Assembly (NCBI GenBank): GCA_902805475.1
Contig: CADCSX010000007.1
Location: forward strand, 1,612,001-1,676,000
Source: Entonaema liquescens
Lineage: Eukaryota > Ascomycota > Sordariomycetes > Xylariales > Xylariaceae
Reading direction: 5' to 3'
Length of the DNA stretch: 64,000 bases
The notes below the pieces were generated by a model, which ran no database searches, was not told where the DNA came from, and was given only the letters and a program-made list of their open reading frames with translations. A program made the translations under genes and the position numbers. Below, piece by piece: positions 11,808 through 21,933 of the stretch. Position 1 is the first letter of the stretch. Each line of letters begins with the position of its first letter.

Positions 11808-13294
11808 TTATAGTATCGTGGTCAACGTGGCGATTCCAAAGGATAGGGATAGGATCAAGGCTGAAACGGACGCGCCCGTCACCGCCGCATCGTCTTCGCT
11901 GTCACCTAAACCAGCACCTCCGCCGCCGGTGCCTCGTACGATTCCCTCTGTTGCCTGAACGGCGTTAGCCACTGCGGTGGCATCAGGAATGCCTGTACCG
12001 CTGGGAATTTCCTGGACGTTCGACTCTGTCGTGTTAAAATTGGTCTGCGCGATCGAAATCTCGTTGTTTTCTAGATCGTATACGACATAAGCTGATCGAA
12101 GGAAGGTGTCGCCAAGTACGTTCGTTCCCGAACCGGCTGGAGCGATACCGAACAGGCATGCCTCTACACCATTTGAGAATGTTGGGCGTTGTCCCGTTGT
12201 CGTCACCAAATCTAACACCAGTTCGTTCATTTCCACCGAAATTTTCGGCCCAGAGAATACGAAGTCGATTGTGTCCGTTTGGCTCTCCAGGGAACATGGT
12301 ACATACGCTGCGCCTTCGCTCGAGTCGTATTGCGCGTTAACTGCATCGTAGATCCCTGAAACCATACTGTCTGGTAGATAGGTAAGCGAGGAGCCAGTGT
12401 CTAGCAGAACAGCAAGAGCCTGGTCATCGGCGATAGTGTTGTCCCCACTGACAGAGAGGTCAAAGTGATCATGAACTCCGAGAAGGTAGCGCTGTTGGAC
12501 TGAACCGGAAGTGTTTGGAGGCTTCCCGTATATTTCGCCGTATCGACTCCTCCAAACAGAATGCTGCCCCTGTTCGCATCCAAATCATTCAACCAAAGAC
12601 TATACGCGTTCCTCTGGATCTGCCCGTCCGACACCATTTTCATTGGAAGATTCTCATAAGCATCCTTCCCTGCTCGACCGACTTGAACCTCATTGGCGGC
12701 GTATCCAATACCGAGGATGCCTTGTTCGGAACTACTTTGATATCCAATTCCAAACTGGAAATCCTCTAGCGCCAAACTTCCGATCCTGAGCGTGTCTGTG
12801 ACATAATCTCCGCTGGCCCCGGAACCATCGACGTAAGAAATGTTGAACCAACTTCCAACATATTCATAAGTTGTAGAAGAATTGGGGTTATATGTTCCGG
12901 CGAAAGAGCAAGGGTCCGACGCCCGGGAGCAAAGGGACGAAGAGTCAGTATTTACCCAAAGGTCACTGCTACCTGTGTCCAGGTGCATACGTATAGATTG
13001 TGCCGGCGTTCCTAGTGTGCCATTCACGAAGTATAGTGTCTCCTATTGGTGGCTTAGTTAGAGATACAGACTCGAAAGCCCAAGATTCTCATATCATACC
13101 TCGTTGTCTAGGTCTGCTTTAAAAGTACCATCTCTTCGCCGTAAACGATCTCTCCTAAGTGGGTCGGATATGGTCTTCCGTTCTGTGGTTAAGCTTACAA
13201 CTTTTGGGCGACCGGTACTACTCTGTAAATTACGTGCATCTGCGGGAATGGCTGAGACACTCGCCACAAGGGCAAGTACTATAGTCGATTTCAT
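11808..13294 (-). CDS. Yapsin-like GPI-anchored aspartyl protease (one frameshift)
   Basis: Pepsin-family (A1) secreted aspartyl protease. Minus-strand exons are 13294-13100 and 13042-11808 (57-bp phase-0 intron), giving 476 aa if the frame is repaired. A signal peptide (MKSTIVLALVASVSAIPA) precedes a basic propeptide with RRDRLRRRD, a plausible kexin-type cleavage region. The first catalytic motif is LDTGSSDLWV (D about 87) and the second LLDTGSSLTYLP (D about 280). The C terminus ends in a Gly/Ser/Asp-rich spacer and a hydrophobic tail (SVSALILSLSFGIATLTTIL), typical of a GPI signal as in yapsins/OpsB. The two halves lie in different frames. The break is at the GGGG run (plus-strand CCCC 12443-12446), where one more base gives a continuous TSLSVGDNTIADDQ. 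No plausible intron fits. It probably acts on cell-wall or secreted proteins at the plasma membrane. Confidence 0.85.
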
Positions 13295-15403
13295 ATTGAA
13301 GATTGAAGGTTGTTGAGATAGTCTTATCCCACCCGTCCAAAGTATACGATAACAACACCAAATGCTATAACCTGAACATGAAAGATAACGTCTATCGATG
13401 GGCGCCTAGGTTGTTTAGTTATATGTACAGCCGTCTATTGCGAAGGAGGCGAGGGATGTATGAAGTACAGTGGAACGGATTCGTAAGTCCTGCGCGGCCG
13501 GCCGGGGCTAAGAGTAGATCTAAAGGCGTGGGAAAAAAAACGGTCTAAGGGACGGAAATAAGAAATTCGAGAATCGCGGGGGGGGAAGAAAAGTATTATT
13601 TGAAAAGAATAAAAAATTAACAAATCCAGCAATCCAGTTGCTCGGCGTGGTGTGAATGGAAAACCCGGGGAGTTCGGTTGGCCGAATGTGACGAACGACA
13701 AGTTGGATAGCTGAGCCACGCCGGCTGAACTAAGGTACTTGAGGGTCTCAGGATGCTATGCGCACGTATGCCTTGTGATATGGACCGGGATTGTCAAATG
13801 GGAGGCGGTTCTCACTTGGCACTCCAAGTCACGGTGAAGAGTAGGGGAGAGACCGTAGTGGGGAGTCCGCACATAGTGTCTAGACTTGGCGCATCTGACG
13901 CGCGTCCATTCAAAATTCTCAGCATTCGCTGATTACCTCCCTCAAAGAAATCAGGCGTTGTAAAAAGGTCATCCGTAAGAATCGAAGCTGGGCGGTTTGC
14001 CGAGTGACTTTGGTAGACTAATTAGGTCTTTGTTGTCGACGTAAGCAAGCCCATCTTGCATGATTCAAGTACTGATGAATCCTGATACGGTTGGCAGTAT
14101 CAAATGTTGGAACAAGGGTCCATCTCGTCTATTTCGTCAGGGGGGCTTTCCAAGCAACACGTCAAACAGCCCTAAGCACGGATCTTACAGAGCCGCCCAA
14201 TCATTATCGTTTCACTGAGCTCAAAAATAACTCTTGAATGCCTAGATCTTGCTGGCGATATACTTAAGTAACGGTATTCCGGGGGTCTTTCCCTTCTCTC
14301 TGTGACCTAACAGACTGCCCAGCCATTACTCCGATGAATATACCGACTACTTTCTATAGTGCAGCTGATCGTTATCCAACGGTTCTCTTGGCATGGGACG
14401 AAATTTAATTAGTCGCAAGGCTGAGGTCGGTGTAGAGCCGCTTGGCGTATAACCAAGACGGATATAACGGAGATGTCTCTGTTAGATTTAAAGCGAGGAT
14501 CAGTGACGTTGTAAATGCAAACATGAACGCGTATTGGTACGTGGTCCCCAAGTGATAAGAAAAGTAACAAATGGGGAAAGTAACAATCGGGGAATTGAAA
14601 ATGGAGGTTGACAAATCCAACAACGTTAGTTCCAATCTAAGGTTCTTAACAACAACCAAGCCCCTTCCTACACGTCTTGGAAGTTTGTACACTTGAGTCA
14701 TCGCACCTGCAATCTTTGTCCTACCATCTTTGCCCTGCATGTATAGAAGTAAGTGGCACTCATATAAAGAGGCTTATCCAAGTGGAAGCCACAGCAGGAA
14801 GCCACAGCAGGAAGCCACATGATTACTGTAACTTCCGAACGCCTTACGCGCATAGATACATGCATGTCTAGGTTAGGGGTCCAAGTTTACCTAACCTCAC
14901 ATGTAATATACAAATCTGCATACGTAACTATCACTACCATACATGGATTGTATTAAGAGACAGTTCTTTTAACCACCTGGAACCCGAATAATCTCGGAGC
15001 CAACACAATCGGAGATCATCTCAACGTACGGCGGAATTATCAAGAGTTAGCTTATAATTCCGGTCCAGTGCACTAGTATAGTATTCAAATATAATTGGTC
15101 CTATAGGCGAAGCCTCTCCTCGCTTCTCATTGAAGATATAAGGCATGTCTTGCAGCCAATCAGTCGACGGGTTATTCTTCTGCCTGTAAGCCACCGCGTC
15201 GTCACCAGATCACGGACGAATAGACAATCAGGACTCATTCGATGGTATATCTTACGGAGGAGGGAGATGTATTTCCTAGCTTTTGCCAACGCCACACGAT
15301 TACTTGCCTAACATAGAGTGAATATAAACTACTTTACCAACAGCCTCATTAGTTATATGGAAGTTATTTGTGCATTGCTCGTGTTGAGTCGTGGTGGTTC
15401 CCA
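13295..15403. other. Intergenic stretch, no gene recognised
   Basis: 2.1 kb between the divergent protease and proteolipid genes. It contains about 2.7 copies of a 13-bp unit (GGAAGCCACAGCA, about 14783-14818). Short ORFs here have no recognisable motifs. It presumably holds both promoters. Confidence 0.5.
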
Positions 15404-16247
15404 ATGGCCCAGCAGACAGTACTATCAGAGATGAATACCGCGCTCGCTGAGGCGATCTACGAGGCCCGCTGGTTTGTCTTCTATACCTCTTCGTGCCCAA
15501 CCAGACGCATGCTAACGGAGTAATTATCTTTATAGTCCAGTATATGCCGTATGTGTTACGTACCATAGACATCGTACTACCTCTTCGCTATACCTTCCAA
15601 CGCATCTAACCTCGCGTCCCAGTCCTTCTTCGGCGCAATGGGCTGCGCAGCCTCCATCGTCTTCACGGTCCTGGGTGCATCCTACGGCACCGCCAAGTCA
15701 GCTGGGGCGATTTTCTCCTCGGGGATAACCCGCCCAGATCGACTGATGCAGAACACGTACGCTTTCCCCTCCTTCCCTCCCTCCCTCTTTTATACACAAC
15801 CTCCGCCGAGAAAAATGCCGCTGACATCCGCCTGCCACGTGTACGCGCAGACTCTGTGCTATCATGGCCCAGATCCTCTCCATCTACGGCCTGGTAGCCA
15901 GCGTTATCATCTCGGGCGACCTGGTCGAGAAGATGCCCTTGCACCAGGGCTTTCTACAGCTGGGGGCCGGCATCAGCGTCGGACTTAGCGGTCTGGCCGC
16001 TGGTTTCGCCATCGGCATAGTCGGGGACGCGGGAGGTGAGTCCCCCCTTTTTAGGGGTTGTTATAATCGAACGCTGCAAGACTGATAAACTGTTACCGTA
16101 GTGAGAGCTAGTAGCCAGCAGCCCCGACTCTATATCGGCATGGTTCTGATCTTAATCTTCGCCGAGGTCCTAGGTCTTTACGGCGTCATCGTCGGAATCC
16201 TGATGTTAACTAAGTCGAAGGAGAATGTGACTCAATGCCTATACTGA
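15404..16247 (+). CDS. Divergent V-ATPase proteolipid subunit c (Vma3-like)
   Basis: Subunit of the membrane rotor (V0) of the vacuolar proton pump. Five exons: 15404-15471, 15536-15548, 15623-15756, 15851-16035, 16102-16247, giving 181 aa. Exon 2 is a 13-nt microexon encoding the PVYA of the conserved CPVYA-FFGAMGC start; all phases agree. Four hydrophobic helices are visible. The last carries the proton-binding glutamate in LILIFAEVLGLYG, followed by the usual GLYGVIVGI. SVGLSGLAAGFAIGIVGDAG and the SSQQPRL loop are c-type rather than c'-type. Helix 1-2 residues (SAGAIFSSGITRPDRLMQN) and the second loop (SGDLVEKMPLHQ) diverge from canonical fungal Vma3, which suggests a paralogue. The ATG at 15404 is chosen; an in-frame ATG at 15431 would shorten the N terminus by nine residues. 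Confidence 0.82.
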
Positions 16248-16613
16248 CCCATAAAAGCCACTCGGGTCGTACACACAAGTTACTGTTATATAATATGGAT
16301 TTAGGAGGCCACAAATTACTTTCCTAGCCCCTTGACTTACCTAGTTTGAGTTAAGAGTTCTAGCCTCTCAAGACTTAGCATTGCTGTTGCGAATGTATAA
16401 TTTTGATGAAAATTAGTCGCGTTATGAACTCCCTACTTCAAGACTTTAATCTAGCCGAGCTGTCGTAATATATCGGTATGTTCGTCTTATTGATTATCCA
16501 TTCCGAAGGGGGTAAACCATCGTAATTTATAAAATAATGTAATCATTATCCGGCCAGTCCTGCGCCTTAACCTTACCGCGATCTGGTCCTTGCTGGCCTT
16601 TCCTCTGGACGCT
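16248..16613. terminator. Convergent 3' region
   Basis: 366 bp between the stop codons of the proteolipid gene and SNX41, so both transcripts end here. AT-rich; no specific polyadenylation element singled out. Confidence 0.4.
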
Positions 16614-18775
16614 CTACGTCTCATCGATCTTTTCAACTTCGGCTTTCGCCTCCTCCCACGTCTCTTTATTCTTTCTCCCCCATTCGATTTGACTCTTGGC
16701 ATAGGCAAGCTTTAATCCATAATTAGTAATCTTGTAATACCAAACCCCAGAAGGGCGGCTAAACAAACTTACCATATAACGCCTGAGATCGTCTTCTTTC
16801 TCGTTTTGGAACCTCTTTAGATCTTGCAAGATGCTTGCGCTCGCATCCTTCACATCCTGTGCTGCTGCTACTTGAGCTTGCTCCAGTTGCTCTATACTCT
16901 CGCGCGTCTTTCCTATGGCGTCGCGCCGAGTCCTCTCCGGATCTACGTCAGCAACACCTTGTATCGCATGACGTATTGGGCCAAAGATCTTATTGGTGAT
17001 AGAATTGCCACTAGGTACCTTCTTATGGTTCGGACTAGAGGTTGATCTCTCAGGAGCTCCTACTCTTGCCGAAGGCGCGGAAGAAATATCTGCATGACTT
17101 GGGGAAAGTCTGAATCGATAGACGCCGTATCCTCCCCACTGCTTTCTCTGTGGTGCGGCGTTGAAGTTTCCCTCATGCTAACCGACCTCCGAGGTGCGTG
17201 GACTTGATGGTTTCCGCCGATTTGTTGGCTGCTGCTCAGATACTGGTCAATTCGCTTCGCCTCAGCTTCGCTAGTCTCTAGCTGCTCTAGGAGAGCCTTC
17301 TTCTTCAGGAGTTCGTCATTGGCCATTTCTTGCTGTACTCTCTTCAGAATCCTGTACCGTAGTACGTTACGAACGACCCCCGCAAATTGTGCGCTTTCTC
17401 TCATGGGTTCGGCGAAGCTTGCTCCCAGGGAACTTGACAACTCCTCCGTTGCGATATAAGATGAATCAGCAGCTTGGCCCACTCTTTCAATAGCTGCAGC
17501 TAGGGATGGAGACGGCTCGGAGAGCGCAAAAGCATTATACTTGGCGCCTAGATCTGAAAGATCAGTTGCTAGAGAACTTAGATGGTTGAGTGTTCGCCTA
17601 TTGACTTTCTCCATTGGCCCCATTAGTGCTTGCTCTAGTTCTTTGATTGATGCTTCGTAGGTGATAAAATACGGATCTAGTTCCTGTTCGTTTAGACCAT
17701 GAGCTTCAGGAGGGAACCGGCGAAGTATTTGAGAAGCAACGGTGCTGGAACTATCAAACACCGGACCCGGAGGCGGGTTCACGGGCGTCTTTAGCTTAGC
17801 AGAAGCAGCTGGTACTGGCAAATATGAGTGTGCCGGTGTAGGATTTGCTGTGTCCAGTGGTGGAGCTTTCATAATCGACTTTGGAATAGATGAGATAGGA
17901 TGCGAGTGTAACACTTCATTCTATTGTCAGGTTAGCCGTAAGAATGCGCCTCGAGGATATAAATGCGCGCATACCCAGCTGACGTTCGGGTCGAGAAATC
18001 TCCATAGGACCCCATCTTCTTTGATCTGCTCCATCCGCCGGCAGCGATTCAAGAAGACAGCTAACATACGCTTTCGTAAGTCGATTATCTGCTGGTCCTG
18101 CTTCGCATTGGTAGGATTCGCGGCGTAATCGGCCATTGTATGCTTCTCGGGAATCGGTGGAATAATAAGGGTAGGGTGAAGCCTGGTCAGCGCATCGCGT
18201 AATGATGCAAATTCAGAATATCGGCGTCGTACTTCAAGGTCCTGAATTCTATCAGTATGATAAATTGGTACGAAACTCAGTACGTACATACCCCTGTTCT
18301 GATCGTATAAACGATATACTTGCCGCCACTCTCCATACTCTTTCCAGCATCGGTGATTATAATGGGAAGCTCTGGATTTTCGTATAGGATTTGCTCAATC
18401 CGGCTATCATAACCACCTGGTTTCCTCCGCGGCGCCTGGTTATTCTGAGTCCCGTATTCATCATCGCTAACAGGGTCAGTATGTTGCTGCCCGTAAGTAG
18501 GAAGCGGCGGAATATCTTCGCTGGTAGAAGACGGGTGTTCGGGCGATGTTGTTGGTCTATATATTCCCAGTCGGGATCAGCCTCGTCAGGAGAGTCATCC
18601 AACGCTATGTTTTCCCACATTATTCTTCCTTGGTCCAGGCAGGGTAAAAAGAATGCGGGTATAACTTACAGTCGTGTGAGCCCGGAGAAGTAGGGTGCGC
18701 GGAGGAGGATGTTATAGAATCACGGCGCTCAAAGCTCGTCCCGTAAGGGTTATTGTCTTCCTCATCGTTCCACAT
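16614..18775 (-). CDS. SNX41: Sorting nexin Snx41 (two frameshifts)
   Basis: PX-BAR sorting nexin that works with Snx4/Atg20 in endosome-to-Golgi retrieval and selective autophagy. Minus-strand exons: 18775-18670, 18556-18292, 18241-17975, 17920-16773, 16709-16614. The frame-repaired product is 627 aa, normal for the family. The N terminus begins MWNDEEDNNPYGTSF, a family signature. The PX domain (about residues 90-215) has RRYSEFASLRDAL and PPIPEKH, the phosphoinositide-binding motifs. The C-terminal coiled-coil region carries SSLGASFAEPMRESAQFAGV and ends in WEEAKAEVEKIDET. Exon 2 (265 nt) and exon 4 (1148 nt) are each one base short of the length demanded by flanking intron phases. The breaks map to a C3 run (plus-strand GGG near 18537-18542) and a C4 run (plus-strand GGGG 17101-17104). 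Function is probably intact in the organism. Confidence 0.92.
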
Positions 18776-19696
18776 GGTGATTCACTTTCGTCTGGAGAAA
18801 CGCACCAAACAAAGCTATACTTCAAAGTTTTCAACGAGAAGAGGTTTCAGACGAACTTATACACATTTAGTTGCCAGGGCGTTGCGACGTGCGGCAACGA
18901 TCACGGCCAATGTGGGGGAGGGGGAGAATGGATGACCGGGCGCAAGCTGAGAGAATACTCTTGACGTCAATTACGAAGAATGGACCTGTGCCAATATTAT
19001 CTTGAAATCTGTGTGTAAGTAGGTGATTTCGAAATATTTGAACAGATTAATAATAAAGACGATATGCGCTTCGTAGGTTTATAGAATGGAGCTTCATTGG
19101 GGGGGGTGTTGATATGTAGTAGAAAGGTAGCTGTGGATTGTGGAAACCGGAAGCCTTGTGCGATTACTAGTACTAGTACTACGTACAGAAGTAGGTTGTG
19201 ACTGCTGCGTGAGGTCATGTTTTATGGCGCTTCGGCCATGTTTGAAATCTACGCTTACCCTTCTACAGTAGATAGTACCTAAGCTAAGAGATCTACAGGT
19301 CCAAATGTAGTTAGCACTGAGCTTGCTTCCTACAGTTACTTGCATAAGCCGAGCTCCGACGCGAGCCTCCTTTGATAATTCATATAGTCCAGGTAAGGAT
19401 ATCAAAGGGTCTTGCCTACAATTTTAGGAAATTGATATTGAGCCTTTGAACGTAGAAAACTAAATAATTAGTTGGTAGAGTTGAATTACCGCTTATCATA
19501 TTATAGGTAGTCTCTCCCATAGTAACTAGCCTCGATGTTGAACATGGCATCATCATTATCCCAATGGATTATGGAAAATCTCTTGATATATCAACGATGA
19601 TACAGGACAGGTATCTTTCTAGTAGAAAATAATACAGCAAAGAGTAAACCTTCCTCACATCCCTAGAACCAGCTAGGGAAAGCAACGAAAGTCAAC
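18776..19696. other. SNX41 upstream / U2 downstream region
   Basis: 0.9 kb between the SNX41 start and the 3' end of the U2 gene, both on the minus strand. It contains the SNX41 promoter. No coding ORF is convincing. A G7 run lies near 19100. Confidence 0.5.
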
Positions 19697-19886
19697 GTTT
19701 GCATCACCTGGAAGCAGTGTAATACCAGGGACACATTGGGAGCGATCGTGCGCAAGCACAGAGGATGCGCTCCCTCGGCGCAAAAATAAGAATAATCAGA
19801 GATCGAGCCACTGTGTGGCTCTTCCAGAGATTAAACTGAAAAGAACAGATACTACACTTGATCTAAGCCAAAAGGCAAAGAGAGCT
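19697..19886 (-). ncRNA. U2 spliceosomal snRNA
   Basis: Branch-point-recognising snRNA of the spliceosome. Read on the minus strand, the 5' part has the invariant CUUUUGGCUUAGAUCAAGUG followed by GUAGUA, the branch-site pairing element, then UCUGUUCUUUUCAGUUUAAU. A hairpin GAGCCAC-ACA-GUGGCUC corresponds to stem II. A U-rich Sm-like site (AUUUUUG) follows. A GGGAGCG...CGCUCCC stem and a terminal CCUGG...CCAGG hairpin, the expected U2A'/B'' site, complete it. Length of about 190 nt is typical of filamentous fungi and far shorter than budding-yeast U2. The 5' end is set by homology (about 19886); the 3' end (about 19697) is approximate. A TATA-like stretch (TATTTAATA) lies upstream near 19933-19941. 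Confidence 0.95.
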
Positions 19887-20236
19887 GAAGAAAGTAGAAA
19901 TAAAAATCAGGATTTGGAAAAGGCCCTCACTATTAAATAACAATGTTTAGGGCGGTGGGGCCGGCAGAATTATGTCATTGTATGGCAGACCATATGTACC
20001 ACTTTGCCAAAATCGATTTTGGTCAGCCACTAAACTAGATTTGGTTAAGCGCATTTCAATTTTATCGGTTAGATACTTGAAATTCAATGGCTAGTACTTA
20101 TGTTTTATATAGGTTAATTAAATATATTACTATAAGTATCCCGTTAAAGCAGCATTACCTTTATAGAAAGGCTACGTATCGCTTTAAAAGAGTATCTTAC
20201 CACCTGTACTTTACTTACCTAAACCTATTCAACCAA

Positions 20237-20345
20237 CCTACAATACAACCTACAATACAACCTACAATACAACCTACAATATAACCTACAATATAACCTA
20301 CAATACAACCTACAATACAACCTACAATACAACCTACAATACAAT
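20237..20345. repeat. 12-bp tandem array in MITE copy 1
   Basis: About nine copies of CCTACAATACAA, with two units carrying a C-to-T change. The corresponding array in copy 2 reads TTTATAATATAA. Confidence 0.9.
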
Positions 20346-20571
20346 CTATTCAATACGATTCTTCGGATTGTCAAGTTTTGTTACACGTAATGCAGCTTAC
20401 CGAGTTTTATTAGTTCCCGTACGAAATTCGCATACTTAGGTATCTACCTACTTATCTTATTGAAAATAGGCAATAGATTAGATATACTATTTGGTAAGCC
20501 ACCTAATTGACTGCTTACCTAATAGACTGCTCGATAGATTGCCTAATAAACTACCTGATAAACTACCTAAT

Positions 20572-20625
20572 AGACTGGATAGATTGGATAGACTGGATAG
20601 ACTGGATAGACTGGATAGATTGGGT
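20572..20625. repeat. 9-bp tandem array in MITE copy 1
   Basis: About six copies of ACTGGATAG (some ATTGGATAG). In copy 2 the equivalent array reads ATTAAATAA and is longer. Confidence 0.88.
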
Positions 20626-20872
20626 AATCTATTTAGATAAGTTACTTAGAATAGGACCTTGAATAAGAGGTTTGACTGTATATAACCTCGTACGAGACGT
20701 TAAAGTCCTTGTTGTCAAGCCTGAAATATGTATTTAATAGTTATATGCAACTCGTATTACGCATAAGTAGACGTGTTGTATATGGCTTGTGCGTACGCTA
20801 GGGATAAATTACCCCTTACGGCCACCCAAAATCGATTTTGGCAAAGTGGCTCCTATGGTCCGCCATACATTG

Positions 20873-21933
20873 CCTGAATTGTCGCGGACTCGTGGTAGGT
20901 ACCAGGCACAGTACTTGACTCCCTAAGCAACCGTACGTACCCATGTACCCCATTAATTTGACCAATCGCACGTGATATCTAATCCTAAGGTGTATATATT
21001 TCCAGTTCTCCTGCCCGCAATCTGAATTTGTTTTTTCCTTTCTTCTTCATACTTACCTTGCTCGAAGAATCCTCGCTCAAGAGTGAGGATTCTTAAGGGG
21101 AGAAACCTGCATTGCACAGCGCGGAGTTGACCCTCTTCTATTATCCCTCGTGGATCGTAGCGAGTGGAATTTTTGCTATCCTTTTATTTTCATTGTGACC
21201 GATGCCGTTGCGCATCGCCACGAAGAAGATACGTTTGAGGGTCGCAGACGTTGGAAATACCAGCAACATGGTATGGAAACCAGGAATCATACTTGCATAG
21301 CCATCAACAACATCTCAATCCCTAAGGTACCTGTTTTTCAGGGTTGCATCGGTTTTGATTGAACTCAAGGCTGGAAATCTTTATCACGAAGTAGTCAGTT
21401 TCCCACCGGACTGATCAAAAGGTATCTGAAAAGATGATTGATCTTAGGAAACTAGGGGTCTCCTTAGCTAGGTACCTAGGTAGGTCAATTTGTTTATGTA
21501 TTTAGATATTGATTGATTCATTACTTATTCAATACTAGCATATGTTCAGCTATGGCTGAGATTTATTATATTCGCAGTCGCAAATAAGTAAGAAAACCCA
21601 GGAAAATGTGCTAGATATATCCAAGGAGCACAAACGCTTTATCTTGACTGTCGCTCTAATATCTTAGCCAACACTTGCGTGTATGATGGGTATCACATTG
21701 TACGTCTGTTTGCCATAGCCTGCCTTGAAGCCCTCACACTGCCTTCAGCACCATCGGGGCATACTAACAAATAACGCTGTGCCGATCGTAAAATCCTTTA
21801 TACCGCCATAAAGCCCAGAACCATGTGATCTAATAATATACTCACATGAGCTTCTACTAGCCCAAGAAAATCGATGTTCTATTTCCCCAACCCCCGAACG
21901 GAATGATACCCCCCATTCGTATCATGCAACCCT
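20873..21933. other. Intergenic stretch
   Basis: 1.06 kb between the element and the 3' end of the transporter gene. It contains a small inverted repeat (GAATCCTCGCTC/GAGTGAGGATTC, about 21066-21091) and TAGGTACCTAGGTAGG near 21470. No gene recognised. Confidence 0.5.

Larger units (their letters stand above)
19981..20867. mobile_element. MITE-like element, copy 1
   Basis: 887-bp element bounded by 42-bp imperfect terminal inverted repeats (19981-20022 and 20826-20867) beginning TATGGC and ending GCCATA. The 5-bp flank CATTG is duplicated at 19976-19980 and 20868-20872. Each TIR contains the perfect palindrome CCAAAATCGATTTTGG. The interior has no transposase ORF, only tandem repeats, so the element must be non-autonomous. 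A second copy lies at 28000-28831. It sits about 95 bp upstream of the U2 5' end. A 5-bp duplication fits none of the common fungal DNA-transposon superfamilies; if the terminal TA is counted as target, a TA-type (Tc1/mariner-like) element is also possible. Confidence 0.88.

Noticed and set aside
15101..15572. Minus-strand ORFs opposite the proteolipid 5' end
   Set aside because: No recognisable domain, and they overlap the well-supported first exon and promoter of the V-ATPase gene.
20087..20284. 65-codon ORF inside MITE copy 1 as a transposase remnant
   Set aside because: It only translates the 12-bp tandem repeat and has no DDE/D features.
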